Source: Coriaria nepalensis (Eukaryota; Streptophyta; Magnoliopsida; Cucurbitales; Coriariaceae). Taken from it: DNA of 64,000 bases. The notes under the pieces are model-generated. The model was given only the letters and a program-made list of their open reading frames with translations, did no database searches and was not told the DNA's origin. The stretch is taken from NCBI GenBank assembly GCA_027186245.1, contig CP114483.1:18620220-18684219 (forward strand), read 5' to 3'. Below are positions 12,701 to 23,000 of this stretch, one piece after another. A program made the position numbers and the translations under genes. The stretch's first letter is position 1. The number at the start of each line of letters is the position of its first letter.

Positions 12701-14777
12701 ATTTTTGCGTCTCTTTTAGTCAGAGAAAATCAAGTCTAAATCACTTCGAAACGAAATTCGGCATTTTAACATGGACTTTCGTGCATAACTTGCAGTTCAT
12801 CTATTGAAGTCAATCAATGTGCACGTGTTTAGGCCTTAAAGTCATGTCAATGAGTCTCTTCTAGTCGTTGAGAATGCATTCTAAATTAAGTCGAACGAAT
12901 TCTATTTTTTCCCCTTCAAACATGATTTTATTTACATTAACTTGCAATTAATCTATTGGACGACAAACAAGGCATTATTTTACCATTAAAAAACGCTTGT
13001 TGCACTTCCAGTCTTTTCAATCATTAAATTGTTTGAGGCACTATGGACCATATCTCTTTTTGCATTTAAAACGTTGCCTTTCATGCATAACTTGCAAGTG
13101 ATCTATTGAAGGCAACCTATGCATTTTTTTAGCCTTAAATCATATTTTTGGTGCATCTATTTTAGTCCTGAAAATCATTCTAAATCATTTCGACTGAAAT
13201 TCGGCATTTGAACATGACTTTTCGTGCATAAACTTGCAGTTGTTCTATTGAAGTCAACAATGCATTTGTTTAGCCCTTAAAGTCATGTCAATGAGTCTCT
13301 TCTATGTCGTTAAATTATTCTAAATTAAGTCGGAACGAATTCTGTTTTTTCCCTTCCAACATGATTTTTATTACATAACTTGCAATTAATCTATTGAAGA
13401 CAACAATGCATTATTTACCATTAAAAAGCATTGTCACTCGGTCTTTTCAATCATTAAATTGTTTGAAAGGCACTACAGACCATATCTCTTTTTGCAATTA
13501 AAACTTGACTTTCATGCATAACTTGCAAGTGATCTATGTGAAGGCAACTATGCATATTTTTAGCCTCTTAAAGTTCATATTTTTGTGCATCTCTTTTAGT
13601 CTAGAAAATCCATTCTAAAATCAGTTGAACGAAATTCGGCATTTGAAATTAATGACTTTCGTGCATACTTGTAGTTATCTATTGAAGGCAACAATGCATT
13701 AGTTTAGCCTTTTAAGTCATGAAACTGAGGTCTCTTCGAGTCATAAATCTATTCTAAATTAAGTCGCACGAATTCTATTTTCCGCCCCATCATACATTAT
13801 TTTCTTACATAACTTGCAATTAATCTATTCAAGACAACAATGGCATTGCATTATTCTACCACTAAAAAGCATATCACTCAGTCTTTTCAATCATTACATT
13901 TGTTTGAAGGCACGTCGAACCATATCTCTTTGTGCCATTAAAACGCGACGTTCAGGCATAACTTGCTAATGGATCTATGAAGGCAACTATGCATTTTTTT
14001 AGCCTCTAAATTCCTATTTTTGCATCTCTTTAGTAAGAAAATCATTCTAAATCACTCCAACGGAAATTAGGCATTTAAAACATGACTTTCGGTGCATAAC
14101 TTTTAGTTGATCTATTGAAGTCAACAATATATTTGTTTTTAGGCCTTAAAGTCCATGTCAATGAGCCTCTTCTAGTCGTTAAATCATTCTAAATAAGTCG
14201 AACGAATTCTATTTTTTCCCTTCAAACTGATTTTATTACATAAAAACCATTGCAATTAAATCTATTAGAAGACAACAATGCATTATTTTACCATTAAAAA
14301 GCATGTCACTCAGATCTTTCAATCATTAAAATTGTTGGAAGGGGCACTTCGGACCATATCTCTTTTTTGCAATTTAAAACGTTGCCTTTCATGCATAACT
14401 TGCCAGTGATCTATTGAAGGCAACTAGGCATTTTTTTAGCCTTAAAGTCATATTTTTGCAATCTCTTTTAGTCAGAAAATAATTCTAAATCACTTCGAAC
14501 GAAATTAGGCATTTGAACATGACTTTCGTTGCATAACTTGCAGTGATCTATTGAAGTAACAATGCATTTGTTTAGCCTTAAAGTCATGTCAATGAGTCTC
14601 TTCGAGTCATTAAATCATTCTAAATTAAGTTCGAACGAATTCTGTTTGCGCCCTTCAAACATTATTTTGTTTTACATAACTTGCAATTAATCTATTGAAG
14701 ACAACAATGCATGATTATTCAATAAAAAGCATAATCAACTCAGTCTTTTCAATCATTAAATTGTTTGAAGGCACTTC

Positions 14778-14826
14778 GAACCAAATCTCTTTTTGCATTT
14801 AGAACCAAATCTCCTTTTTGCATTTA
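14778..14826. repeat. Direct 24/25-bp duplication at the noisy/clean boundary
   Basis: The stretch from GAACCAAATCTC to TTGCATTTA is present twice back to back (14,778-14,801 and 14,802-14,826), the second time with an extra C. It occurs once in every other unit. It lies exactly where indel-rich sequence ends and clean sequence begins, so it is best read as a stitching seam with imperfect overlap trimming. Confidence 0.85.
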
Positions 14827-14969
14827 AAACGCGACTTTCATGCATAACTTGCAATTGATCTATTGAAGGCAACTATGCATTTTTTTTAGCCTTAAAGTCA
14901 TATTTTTGCGTCTCTTTTAGTCAGAAAATCATTCTAAATCACTTCGAACGAAATTCGGCATTTTAACAT

Positions 14970-15389
14970 GACTTTCGTGCATAACTTGCAGTTCATCTAT
15001 TGAAGTCAACAATGCACTTGTTTAGCCTTAAAGTCATGTCAATGAGTCTCTTCTAGTCGTGAAATCATTCTAAATTAAGTCGAACGAATTCTATTTTTTC
15101 CCTTCAAACATGATTTTATTACATAACTTGCAATTAATCTATTGAAGACAACAATGCATTATTTTACCATTAAAAAGCATGTCACTCGGTCTTTTCAATC
15201 ATTAAATTGTTTGAAGGCACTACAGACCATATCTCTTTTTGCATTTAAAACGTGACTTTCATGCATAACTTGCAAGTGATCTATTGAAGGCAACTATGCA
15301 TTTTTTTAGCCTTAAAGTCAAATTTTTGCATCTCTTTTAGTCAGAAAATCATTCTAAATCATTTCGAACGAAATTCGGCATTTGAATAT
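14970..15389. repeat. Chimeric unit u8(or u3)/u9, clean copy
   Basis: Same fusion as at 7,590, here in clean sequence: CAGTTCATC, AATGCACTTG and GTGAAATC in A, then CACTCGGTC and CACTACAGACC in B. The length is exactly 420, so the breakpoint is between about 15,095 and 15,187 with no indel. It is followed by u10 at 15,390, which skips one unit relative to the decamer. Confidence 0.88.
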
Positions 15390-15809
15390 GACTTTCGTGC
15401 ATAACTTGTAGTTGATCTATTGAAGGCAACAATGCATTTTTTTAGCCTTTAAGTCATGTAACTGAGTCTCTTCGAGTCATTAAATCATTCTAAATTAAGT
15501 CGAACGAATTCTATTTTCGCCCTTCAAACATTATTTTCTTACATAACTTGCAATTAATCTATTCAAGACAACAATGCATTATTCTACCACTAAAAAGCAT
15601 ATCACTCAGTCTTTTCAATCATTAAATTGTTTGAAGGCACTTCGAACCATATCTCTTTTTGCATTTAAAACGCGACGTTCAGGCATAACTTGCAATGGAT
15701 CTATTGAAGGCAACTATGCATTTTTTTAGCCTTAAAGTCATATTTTTGCATCTCTTTTAGTAAGAAAATCATTCTAAATCACTCCCAACGAAATTAGGCA
15801 TTTAAACAT

Positions 15810-15951
15810 GACTTTCGTGCATAACTTGTAGTTGATCTATTGAAGTCAACAATATATTTGTTTAGCCTTAAAGTCATGTCAATGAGCCTCTTCTAGTCGT
15901 TAAATCATTCTAAATTAAGTCGAACGAATTCTATTTTTTCCCTTCAAACCT
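15810..15951. repeat. Subunit A (142 bp), reference copy
   Basis: First third of the 420-bp unit. Landmarks, counted from its first base: CATAACTTG at +11, GATCTATTGAAG from about +25, the palindrome ATGCAT at +43 in most copies (changed to ATATAT in this u1 copy), TCGAACGAATTC near +111 containing an EcoRI site, and a T6CCC tract near +125. The same landmarks sit at the same offsets in B and C, so all three thirds descend from one ancestral monomer of about 140 bp. Subunit A exists in two main forms across the window: alpha ends TTTTTTCCC and beta ends TTTGCGCCC or TTTTCGCCC. Confidence 0.93.
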
Positions 15952-16093
15952 GATTTTATTACATAACTTGCAATTAATCTATTGAAGACAACAATGCATT
16001 ATTTTACCATTAAAAAGCATGTCACTCAGTCTTTTCAATCATTAAATTGTTTGAAGGCACTTCGGACCATATCTCTTTTTGCATTTAAAACGT
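15952..16093. repeat. Subunit B (142 bp), reference copy
   Basis: Middle third of the unit, opening GATTTTATTACATAACTTGC (in beta units the opening is TATTTTCTTACATAACTTGC). It shares the CATAACTTGCAATTAATC block, the GAAGACAACAATGCATTA block (ATGCAT again at +43) and a CTTCGAACC or CTTCGGACC block near +109 with A and C. It differs by TTTTACCATTAAAAAGCATG in place of TTTAGCCTTAAAGTCATG, and by a TCTCTTTTTGCATTTAAAAC tail. It is the most diverged of the three subunits, but no gap is needed to align it to A over about the first 120 bases. Confidence 0.92.
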
Positions 16094-16229
16094 GCCTTTC
16101 ATGCATAACTTGCAAGTGATCTATTGAAGGCAACTATGCATTTTTTTAGCCTTAAAGTCATATTTTTGCATCTCTTTTAGTCAGAAAATAATTCTAAATC
16201 ACTTCGAACGAAATTAGGCATTTGAACAT
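16094..16229. repeat. Subunit C (136 bp), reference copy
   Basis: Last third of the unit, opening G(A/C)CTTTCATGCATAACTTG. ATGCAT is again at +43, followed by a T7 tract, TAGCCTTAAAGTCATATTTT, a variable GCGTCTC/GCATCTC/GTGTCTC site near +75, and a CTTCGAACGAAATT block at about +109 in phase with A and B. It ends about 6 bp earlier than A and B, which gives 142+142+136=420. Its closest relative is A rather than B, shown by the shared TAGCCTTAAAGTCAT. This suggests that A/C and B separated first. Confidence 0.92.
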
Positions 16230-16649
16230 GACTTTCGTGCATAACTTGCAGTTGATCTATTGAAGTTAACAATGCATTTGTTTAGCCTTAAAGTCATGTC
16301 AATGAGTCTCTTCGAGTCATTAAATCATTCTAAATTAAGTCGAACGAATTCTGTTTGCGCCCTTCAAACATTATTTTGTTACATAACTTGCAATTAATCT
16401 ATTGAAGACAACAATGCATTATTTTACCATTAAAAAGCATATCACTCAGTCTTTTCAATCATTAAATTGTTTGAAGGCACTTCGAACCAAATCTCTTTTT
16501 GCATTTAAAACGCGACTTTCATGCATAACTTGCAATTGATCTATTGAAGGCAACTATGCATTTTTTTAGCCTTAAAGTCATATTTTTGCGTCTCTTTTAG
16601 TCAGAAAATCATTCTAAATCACTTCGAACGAAATTCGGCATTTTAACAT
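16230..16649. repeat. HOR unit u2
   Basis: Diagnostic bases: GAAGTTAACAATG, CTTCGAGTCATTAAATC, GAATTCTGTTTGCGCCC, ATTATTTTGTTAC, B with CATATCACTC and GAACCAAATC, C opening GCGACTTTCATG, end GGCATTTTAACATG. Beta-like family. Other copies start at 20,430 and, with indels, at about 2,949, 7,166, 10,163 and 14,521. Confidence 0.9.
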
Positions 16650-17069
16650 GACTTTCGTGCATAACTTGCAGTTCATCTATTGAAGTCAACAATGCACTTG
16701 TTTAGCCTTAAAGTCATGTCAATGAGTCTCTTCTAGTCGTGAAATCATTCTAAATTAAGTCGAACGAATTCTATTTTTTCCCTTCAAACATGATTTTATT
16801 ACATAACTTGCAATTAATCTATTGAAGACAACAATGCATTATTTTACCATTAAAAAGCATGTCACTCAGTCTTTTCAATCATTAAATTGTTTAAAGGCAC
16901 TTCGGACCATATCTCTTTTTGCATTTAAAACGTGCCTTTCATGCATAACTTGCAAGTGATCTATTGAAGGCAACTATGCATTTTTTTAGCCTTAAAGTCA
17001 TATTTTTGCATCTCTTTTAGTCAGAAAATCATTCTAAATCATTTCGAACGAAATTCGGCATTTGAACAT
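16650..17069. repeat. HOR unit u3
   Basis: Diagnostic bases: CAGTTCATCTATTG, AATGCACTTG (ATGCAT destroyed), CTAGTCGTGAAATC, B with TTGTTTAAAGGC and CTTCGGACC, C opening GTGCCTTTCATG with CAAGTGATC and GCATCTC, then CATTTCGAACG. Alpha family. Also at 20,850 and, with indels, at about 3,376 and 10,592. Confidence 0.88.
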
Positions 17070-17489
17070 GACTTTCGTGCATAACTTGCAGTTGATCTAT
17101 TGAAGTCAACAATGCATTTGTTTAGCCTTAAAGTCATGTCAATGAGTCTCTTCTAGTCGTTAAATTATTCTAAATTAAGTCGAACGAATTCTGTTTTTTC
17201 CCTTCAAACATGATTTTATTACATAACTTGCAATTAATCTATTGAAGACAACAATGCATTATTTTACCATTAAAAAGCATGTCACTCGGTCTTTTCAATC
17301 ATTAAATTGTTTGAAGGCACTACGGACCATATCTCTTTTTGCATTTAAAACGTGACTTTCATGCATAACTTGCAAGTGATCTATTGAAGGCAACTATGCA
17401 TTTTTTTAGCCTTAAAGTCATATTTTTGCATCTCTTTTAGTCAGAAAATCATTCTAAATCATTTCGAACGAAATTCGGCATTTGAATAT
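17070..17489. repeat. HOR unit u4
   Basis: Diagnostic bases: CGTTAAATTATTC (the others have AAATCATTC), GAATTCTGTTTTTTCCC, B with CACTCGGTC and CACTACGGACC, C opening GTGACTTTCATG with GCATCTC, end CATTTGAATATG. Alpha family. Also at 21,270 and, with indels, at about 3,798 and 11,024. Confidence 0.88.
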
Positions 17490-17909
17490 GACTTTCGTGC
17501 ATAACTTGTAGTTGATCTATTGAAGGCAACAATGCATTTGTTTAGCCTTTAAGTCATGTAACTGAGTCTCTTCGAGTCATTAAATCATTCTAAATTAAGT
17601 CGAACGAATTCTATTTTCGCCCTTCAAACATTATTTTCTTACATAACTTGCAATTAATCTATTCAAGACAACAATGCATTATTCTACCACTAAAAAGCAT
17701 ATCACTCAGTCTTTTCAATCATTAAATTGTTTGAAGGCACTTCGAACCATATCTCTTTTTGCATTTAAAACGCGACTTTCAGGCATAACTTGCAATGGAT
17801 CTATTGAAGGCAACTATGCATTTTTTTAGCCTTAAAGTCATATTTTTGCGTCTCTTTTAGTAAGAAAATCATTCTAAATCACTCCCAACGAAATTAGGCA
17901 TTTAAACAT
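17490..17909. repeat. HOR unit u5
   Basis: Diagnostic bases: GAAGGCAACAATG, CCTTTAAGTCATGTAACTG, TATTTTCGCCC, ATTATTTTCTTAC, B with ATTCAAGACAAC and ATTCTACCACTAA, C opening GCGACTTTCAGGC with CAATGGATC, GCGTCTC, TTAGTAAG and CACTCCCAACG. Beta family. Also at 21,690 and, with indels, at about 1,694, 4,222 and 11,463. Confidence 0.88.
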
Positions 17910-18329
17910 GACTTTCGTGCATAACTTGTAGTTGATCTATTGAAGTCAACAATATATTTGTTTAGCCTTAAAGTCATGTCAATGAGTCTCTTCTAGTCGT
18001 TAAATCATTCTAAATTAAGTCGAACGAATTCTATTTTTTCCCTTCAAACCTGATTTTATTACATAACTTGCAATTAATCTATTGAAGACAACAATGCATT
18101 ATTTTACCATTAAAAAGCATGTCACTCAGTCTTTTCAATCATTAAATTGTTTGAAGGCACTTCGAACCATATCTCTTTTTGCATTTAAAACGCGACTTTC
18201 AGGCATAACTTGCAATGGATCTATTGAAGGCAACTATGCATTTTTTTAGCCTTAAAGTCATATTTTTGCGTCTCTTTTAGTAAGAAAATCATTCTAAATC
18301 ACTCCGAACGAAATTAGGCATTTGAACAT
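17910..18329. repeat. HOR unit u6
   Basis: Shares AATATATTTG and CAAACCTGATT with u1. It differs in GAGTCTCTTC, B with CTTCGAACC, and a C that looks like that of u5 (GCGACTTTCAGGC, CAATGGATC, TTAGTAAG, then CACTCCGAACG). C may therefore have been converted from a neighbouring u5-type unit. Alpha family. Also at 22,110, at position 1, and with indels at about 4,647 and 11,894. Confidence 0.88.
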
Positions 18330-18749
18330 GACTTTCGTGCATAACTTGCAGTTGATCTATTGAAGTTAACAATGCATTTGTTTAGCCTTAAAGTCATGTC
18401 AATGAGTCTCTTCGAGTCATTAAATCATTCTAAATTAAGTCGAACGAATTATGTTTGCGCCCTTCAAACATTATTTTGTTACATAACTTGCAATTAATCT
18501 ATTGAAGACAACAATGCATTATTTTACCTTTAAAAAGCATATCACTCAGTCTTTTCAATCATTAAATTGTTTGAAGGCACTTCGAACCAAATCTCTTTTT
18601 GCATTTAAAACGCGACTTTCATGCATAACTTGCAATTGATCTATTGAAGGCAACTATGCATTTTTTTAGCCTTAAAGTCATATTTTTGCGTCTCTTTTAG
18701 TCAGAAAATCATTCTAAATCACTTCGAACGAAATTCGGCATTTTAACAT
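18330..18749. repeat. HOR unit u7
   Basis: Like u2 (GAAGTTAAC, TTTGCGCCC, TTTGTTAC, GAACCAAATC) but with GAATTATGTTTG, which removes the EcoRI site present in most units, and with TTTTACCTTTAAA in B. Also at 22,530, at 421, and with indels at about 5,068 and 12,336. Confidence 0.88.
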
Positions 18750-19169
18750 GACTTTCGTGCATAACTTGCAGTTCATCTATTGAAGTCAACAATGCACTTG
18801 TTTAGCCTTAAAGTCATGTCAATGAGTCTCTTCTAGTCGTGAAATCATTCTAAATTAAGTCGAACGAATTCTATTTTTTCCCTTCAAACATGATTTTATT
18901 ACATAACTTGCAATTAATCTATTGAAGACAACAATGCATTATTTTACCATTAAAAAGCATGTCACTCAGTCTTTTCAATCATTAAATTGTTTGAAGGCAC
19001 TTCGGACCATATCTCTTTTTGCATTTAAAACGTGCCTTTCATGCATAACTTGCAAGTGATCTATTGAAGGCAACTATGCATTTTTTTAGCCTTAAAGTCA
19101 TATTTTTGCATCTCTTTTAGTCAGAAAATCATTCTAAATCATTTCGAACGAAATTCGGCATTTGAACAT
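18750..19169. repeat. HOR unit u8
   Basis: Like u3 (CAGTTCATC, AATGCACTTG, GTGAAATC) but with TTGTTTGAAGGC in B. The copy at 22,950 carries the u3 base (TTTAAAGG) instead, one of the four differences between the two decamers and a likely small conversion. Also at 841 and, with indels, at about 5,483 and 12,774. Confidence 0.86.
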
Positions 19170-19589
19170 GACTTTCGTGCATAACTTGCAGTTGATCTAT
19201 TGAAGTCAACAATGCATTTGTTTAGCCTTAAAGTCATGTCAATGAGTCTCTTCTAGTCGTTAAATTATTCTAAATTAAGTCGAACGAATTCTGTTTTTTC
19301 CCTTCAAACATGATTTTATTACATAACTTGCAATTAATCTATTGAAGACAACAATGCATTATTTTACCATTAAAAAGCATGTCACTCGGTCTTTTCAATC
19401 ATTAAATTGTTTGAAGGCACTACAGACCATATCTCTTTTTGCATTTAAAACGTGACTTTCATGCATAACTTGCAAGTGATCTATTGAAGGCAACTATGCA
19501 TTTTTTTAGCCTTAAAGTCATATTTTTGCATCTCTTTTAGTCAGAAAATCATTCTAAATCATTTCGAACGAAATTCGGCATTTGAATAT
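19170..19589. repeat. HOR unit u9
   Basis: Like u4 (AAATTATTC, CTGTTTTTTCCC, CACTCGGTC) but with CACTACAGACC in B. Also at 23,370, about 1,268, 5,906 and 13,216. Its B/C half also appears in the chimeric units at 7,590 and 14,970. Confidence 0.88.
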
Positions 19590-20009
19590 GACTTTCGTGC
19601 ATAACTTGTAGTTGATCTATTGAAGGCAACAATGCATTTGTTTAGCCTTTAAGTCATGTAACTGAGTCTCTTCGAGTCATTAAATCATTCTAAATTAAGT
19701 CGAACGAATTCTATTTTCGCCCTTCAAACATTATTTTCTTACATAACTTGCAATTAATCTATTCAAGACAACAATGCATTATTCTACCACTAAAAAGCAT
19801 ATCACTCAGTCTTTTCAATCATTAAATTGTTTGAAGGCACTTCGAACCATATCTCTTTTTGCATTTAAAACGCGACGTTCAGGCATAACTTGCAATGGAT
19901 CTATTGAAGGCAACTATGCATTTTTTTAGCCTTAAAGTCATATTTTTGCATCTCTTTTAGTAAGAAAATCATTCTAAATCACTCCCAACGAAATTAGGCA
20001 TTTAAACAT
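19590..20009. repeat. HOR unit u10
   Basis: Like u5 (ATTCAAGAC, ATTCTACCACTAA, CACTCCCAACG) but with GCGACGTTCAGGC and GCATCTC in C. Also at 23,790 and 15,390 (the latter with ATGCATTTTTTTAG instead of ATGCATTTGTTTAG), and with indels at about 6,328 and 13,654. Confidence 0.88.
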
Positions 20010-23000
20010 GACTTTCGTGCATAACTTGTAGTTGATCTATTGAAGTCAACAATATATTTGTTTAGCCTTAAAGTCATGTCAATGAGCCTCTTCTAGTCGT
20101 TAAATCATTCTAAATTAAGTCGAACGAATTCTATTTTTTCCCTTCAAACCTGATTTTATTACATAACTTGCAATTAATCTATTGAAGACAACAATGCATT
20201 ATTTTACCATTAAAAAGCATGTCACTCAGTCTTTTCAATCATTAAATTGTTTGAAGGCACTTCGGACCATATCTCTTTTTGCATTTAAAACGTGCCTTTC
20301 ATGCATAACTTGCAAGTGATCTATTGAAGGCAACTATGCATTTTTTTAGCCTTAAAGTCATATTTTTGCATCTCTTTTAGTCAGAAAATAATTCTAAATC
20401 ACTTCGAACGAAATTAGGCATTTGAACATGACTTTCGTGCATAACTTGCAGTTGATCTATTGAAGTTAACAATGCATTTGTTTAGCCTTAAAGTCATGTC
20501 AATGAGTCTCTTCGAGTCATTAAATCATTCTAAATTAAGTCGAACGAATTCTGTTTGCGCCCTTCAAACATTATTTTGTTACATAACTTGCAATTAATCT
20601 ATTGAAGACAACAATGCATTATTTTACCATTAAAAAGCATATCACTCAGTCTTTTCAATCATTAAATTGTTTGAAGGCACTTCGAACCAAATCTCTTTTT
20701 GCATTTAAAACGCGACTTTCATGCATAACTTGCAATTGATCTATTGAAGGCAACTATGCATTTTTTTAGCCTTAAAGTCATATTTTTGCGTCTCTTTTAG
20801 TCAGAAAATCATTCTAAATCACTTCGAACGAAATTCGGCATTTTAACATGACTTTCGTGCATAACTTGCAGTTCATCTATTGAAGTCAACAATGCACTTG
20901 TTTAGCCTTAAAGTCATGTCAATGAGTCTCTTCTAGTCGTGAAATCATTCTAAATTAAGTCGAACGAATTCTATTTTTTCCCTTCAAACATGATTTTATT
21001 ACATAACTTGCAATTAATCTATTGAAGACAACAATGCATTATTTTACCATTAAAAAGCATGTCACTCAGTCTTTTCAATCATTAAATTGTTTAAAGGCAC
21101 TTCGGACCATATCTCTTTTTGCATTTAAAACGTGCCTTTCATGCATAACTTGCAAGTGATCTATTGAAGGCAACTATGCATTTTTTTAGCCTTAAAGTCA
21201 TATTTTTGCATCTCTTTTAGTCAGAAAATCATTCTAAATCATTTCGAACGAAATTCGGCATTTGAACATGACTTTCGTGCATAACTTGCAGTTGATCTAT
21301 TGAAGTCAACAATGCATTTGTTTAGCCTTAAAGTCATGTCAATGAGTCTCTTCTAGTCGTTAAATTATTCTAAATTAAGTCGAACGAATTCTGTTTTTTC
21401 CCTTCAAACATGATTTTATTACATAACTTGCAATTAATCTATTGAAGACAACAATGCATTATTTTACCATTAAAAAGCATGTCACTCGGTCTTTTCAATC
21501 ATTAAATTGTTTGAAGGCACTACGGACCATATCTCTTTTTGCATTTAAAACGTGACTTTCATGCATAACTTGCAAGTGATCTATTGAAGGCAACTATGCA
21601 TTTTTTTAGCCTTAAAGTCATATTTTTGCATCTCTTTTAGTCAGAAAATCATTCTAAATCATTTCGAACGAAATTCGGCATTTGAATATGACTTTCGTGC
21701 ATAACTTGTAGTTGATCTATTGAAGGCAACAATGCATTTGTTTAGCCTTTAAGTCATGTAACTGAGTCTCTTCGAGTCATTAAATCATTCTAAATTAAGT
21801 CGAACGAATTCTATTTTCGCCCTTCAAACATTATTTTCTTACATAACTTGCAATTAATCTATTCAAGACAACAATGCATTATTCTACCACTAAAAAGCAT
21901 ATCACTCAGTCTTTTCAATCATTAAATTGTTTGAAGGCACTTCGAACCATATCTCTTTTTGCATTTAAAACGCGACTTTCAGGCATAACTTGCAATGGAT
22001 CTATTGAAGGCAACTATGCATTTTTTTAGCCTTAAAGTCATATTTTTGCGTCTCTTTTAGTAAGAAAATCATTCTAAATCACTCCCAACGAAATTAGGCA
22101 TTTAAACATGACTTTCGTGCATAACTTGTAGTTGATCTATTGAAGTCAACAATATATTTGTTTAGCCTTAAAGTCATGTCAATGAGTCTCTTCTAGTCGT
22201 TAAATCATTCTAAATTAAGTCGAACGAATTCTATTTTTTCCCTTCAAACCTGATTTTATTACATAACTTGCAATTAATCTATTGAAGACAACAATGCATT
22301 ATTTTACCATTAAAAAGCATGTCACTCAGTCTTTTCAATCATTAAATTGTTTGAAGGCACTTCGAACCATATCTCTTTTTGCATTTAAAACGCGACTTTC
22401 AGGCATAACTTGCAATGGATCTATTGAAGGCAACTATGCATTTTTTTAGCCTTAAAGTCATATTTTTGCGTCTCTTTTAGTAAGAAAATCATTCTAAATC
22501 ACTCCGAACGAAATTAGGCATTTGAACATGACTTTCGTGCATAACTTGCAGTTGATCTATTGAAGTTAACAATGCATTTGTTTAGCCTTAAAGTCATGTC
22601 AATGAGTCTCTTCGAGTCATTAAATCATTCTAAATTAAGTCGAACGAATTATGTTTGCGCCCTTCAAACATTATTTTGTTACATAACTTGCAATTAATCT
22701 ATTGAAGACAACAATGCATTATTTTACCTTTAAAAAGCATATCACTCAGTCTTTTCAATCATTAAATTGTTTGAAGGCACTTCGAACCAAATCTCTTTTT
22801 GCATTTAAAACGCGACTTTCATGCATAACTTGCAATTGATCTATTGAAGGCAACTATGCATTTTTTTAGCCTTAAAGTCATATTTTTGCGTCTCTTTTAG
22901 TCAGAAAATCATTCTAAATCACTTCGAACGAAATTCGGCATTTTAACATGACTTTCGTGCATAACTTGCAGTTCATCTATTGAAGTCAACAATGCACTTG

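Larger units (their letters stand above)
8862..14826. other. Error-rich consensus (probable unpolished long-read sequence)
   Basis: Fourteen units here occupy about 6,108 bp where 5,872 are expected, a net gain of about 4%. Single-base insertions and doubled bases are spread over every unit and hit positions invariant elsewhere, for example ATGGACATTCGTTGC at about 11,022, TATAAAAAGCATGCTCTC at about 11,231 and a C8 run at about 9,136. From 14,827 the same unit types are clean with exact 420-bp spacing. Insertion-dominated random errors confined to one segment are what a single uncorrected long read gives. Biological mutation would not stop at one point or favour insertions like this. Short open frames here are by-products. 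Confidence 0.85.
8862..16229. repeat. 17-unit block, copy 2 (h2/5 u6' u1-u10 u1 u2 h8/9 u10 u1)
   Basis: Units start at about 8,862, 9,301, 9,724, 10,163, 10,592, 11,024, 11,463, 11,894, 12,336, 12,774, 13,216, 13,654, 14,084, 14,521, 14,970, 15,390 and 15,810. The unit order is the same as in 1,694-8,861, with u6' at 9,301, the u8/u9 chimera at 14,970, and the u10 variant with ATGCATTTTTTTAG at 15,390 (its counterpart at 8,015 has the same T run). The first unit is a u2-to-u5 chimera that closes the duplication. It is real, or a false duplication in the assembly; see findings. Confidence 0.76.
15810..16229. repeat. HOR unit u1
   Basis: Diagnostic bases: CTTGTAG opening, AACAATATATTTG (loses the ATGCAT palindrome), GAGCCTCTTC, CAAACCTGATT, B with CTTCGGACC, C opening GTGCCTTTCATG with CAAGTGATC, GCATCTC and GAAAATAATTC, end GAAATTAGGCATTTGAAC. 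Alpha family. Other copies begin at 20,010 and 24,210 (chimeric), and among noisier copies at about 2,528, 6,745, 8,440, 9,724 and 14,084. Confidence 0.9.
15810..20009. repeat. Complete clean 4,200-bp decamer HOR, copy 1
   Basis: Exactly ten 420-bp units in the order u1-u10, with no indel. Units 1-5 and 6-10 are two versions of one 2,100-bp pentamer. Most differences between the halves lie in u1 versus u6, with smaller ones in u2/u7 (CTG versus ATG after GAATT, ACCATT versus ACCTTT), u3/u8 (TTTAAAGG versus TTTGAAGG), u4/u9 (TACGGACC versus TACAGACC) and u5/u10 (GCGACTTTC versus GCGACGTTC, GCGTCTC versus GCATCTC). It is followed directly by copy 2. Confidence 0.95.
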
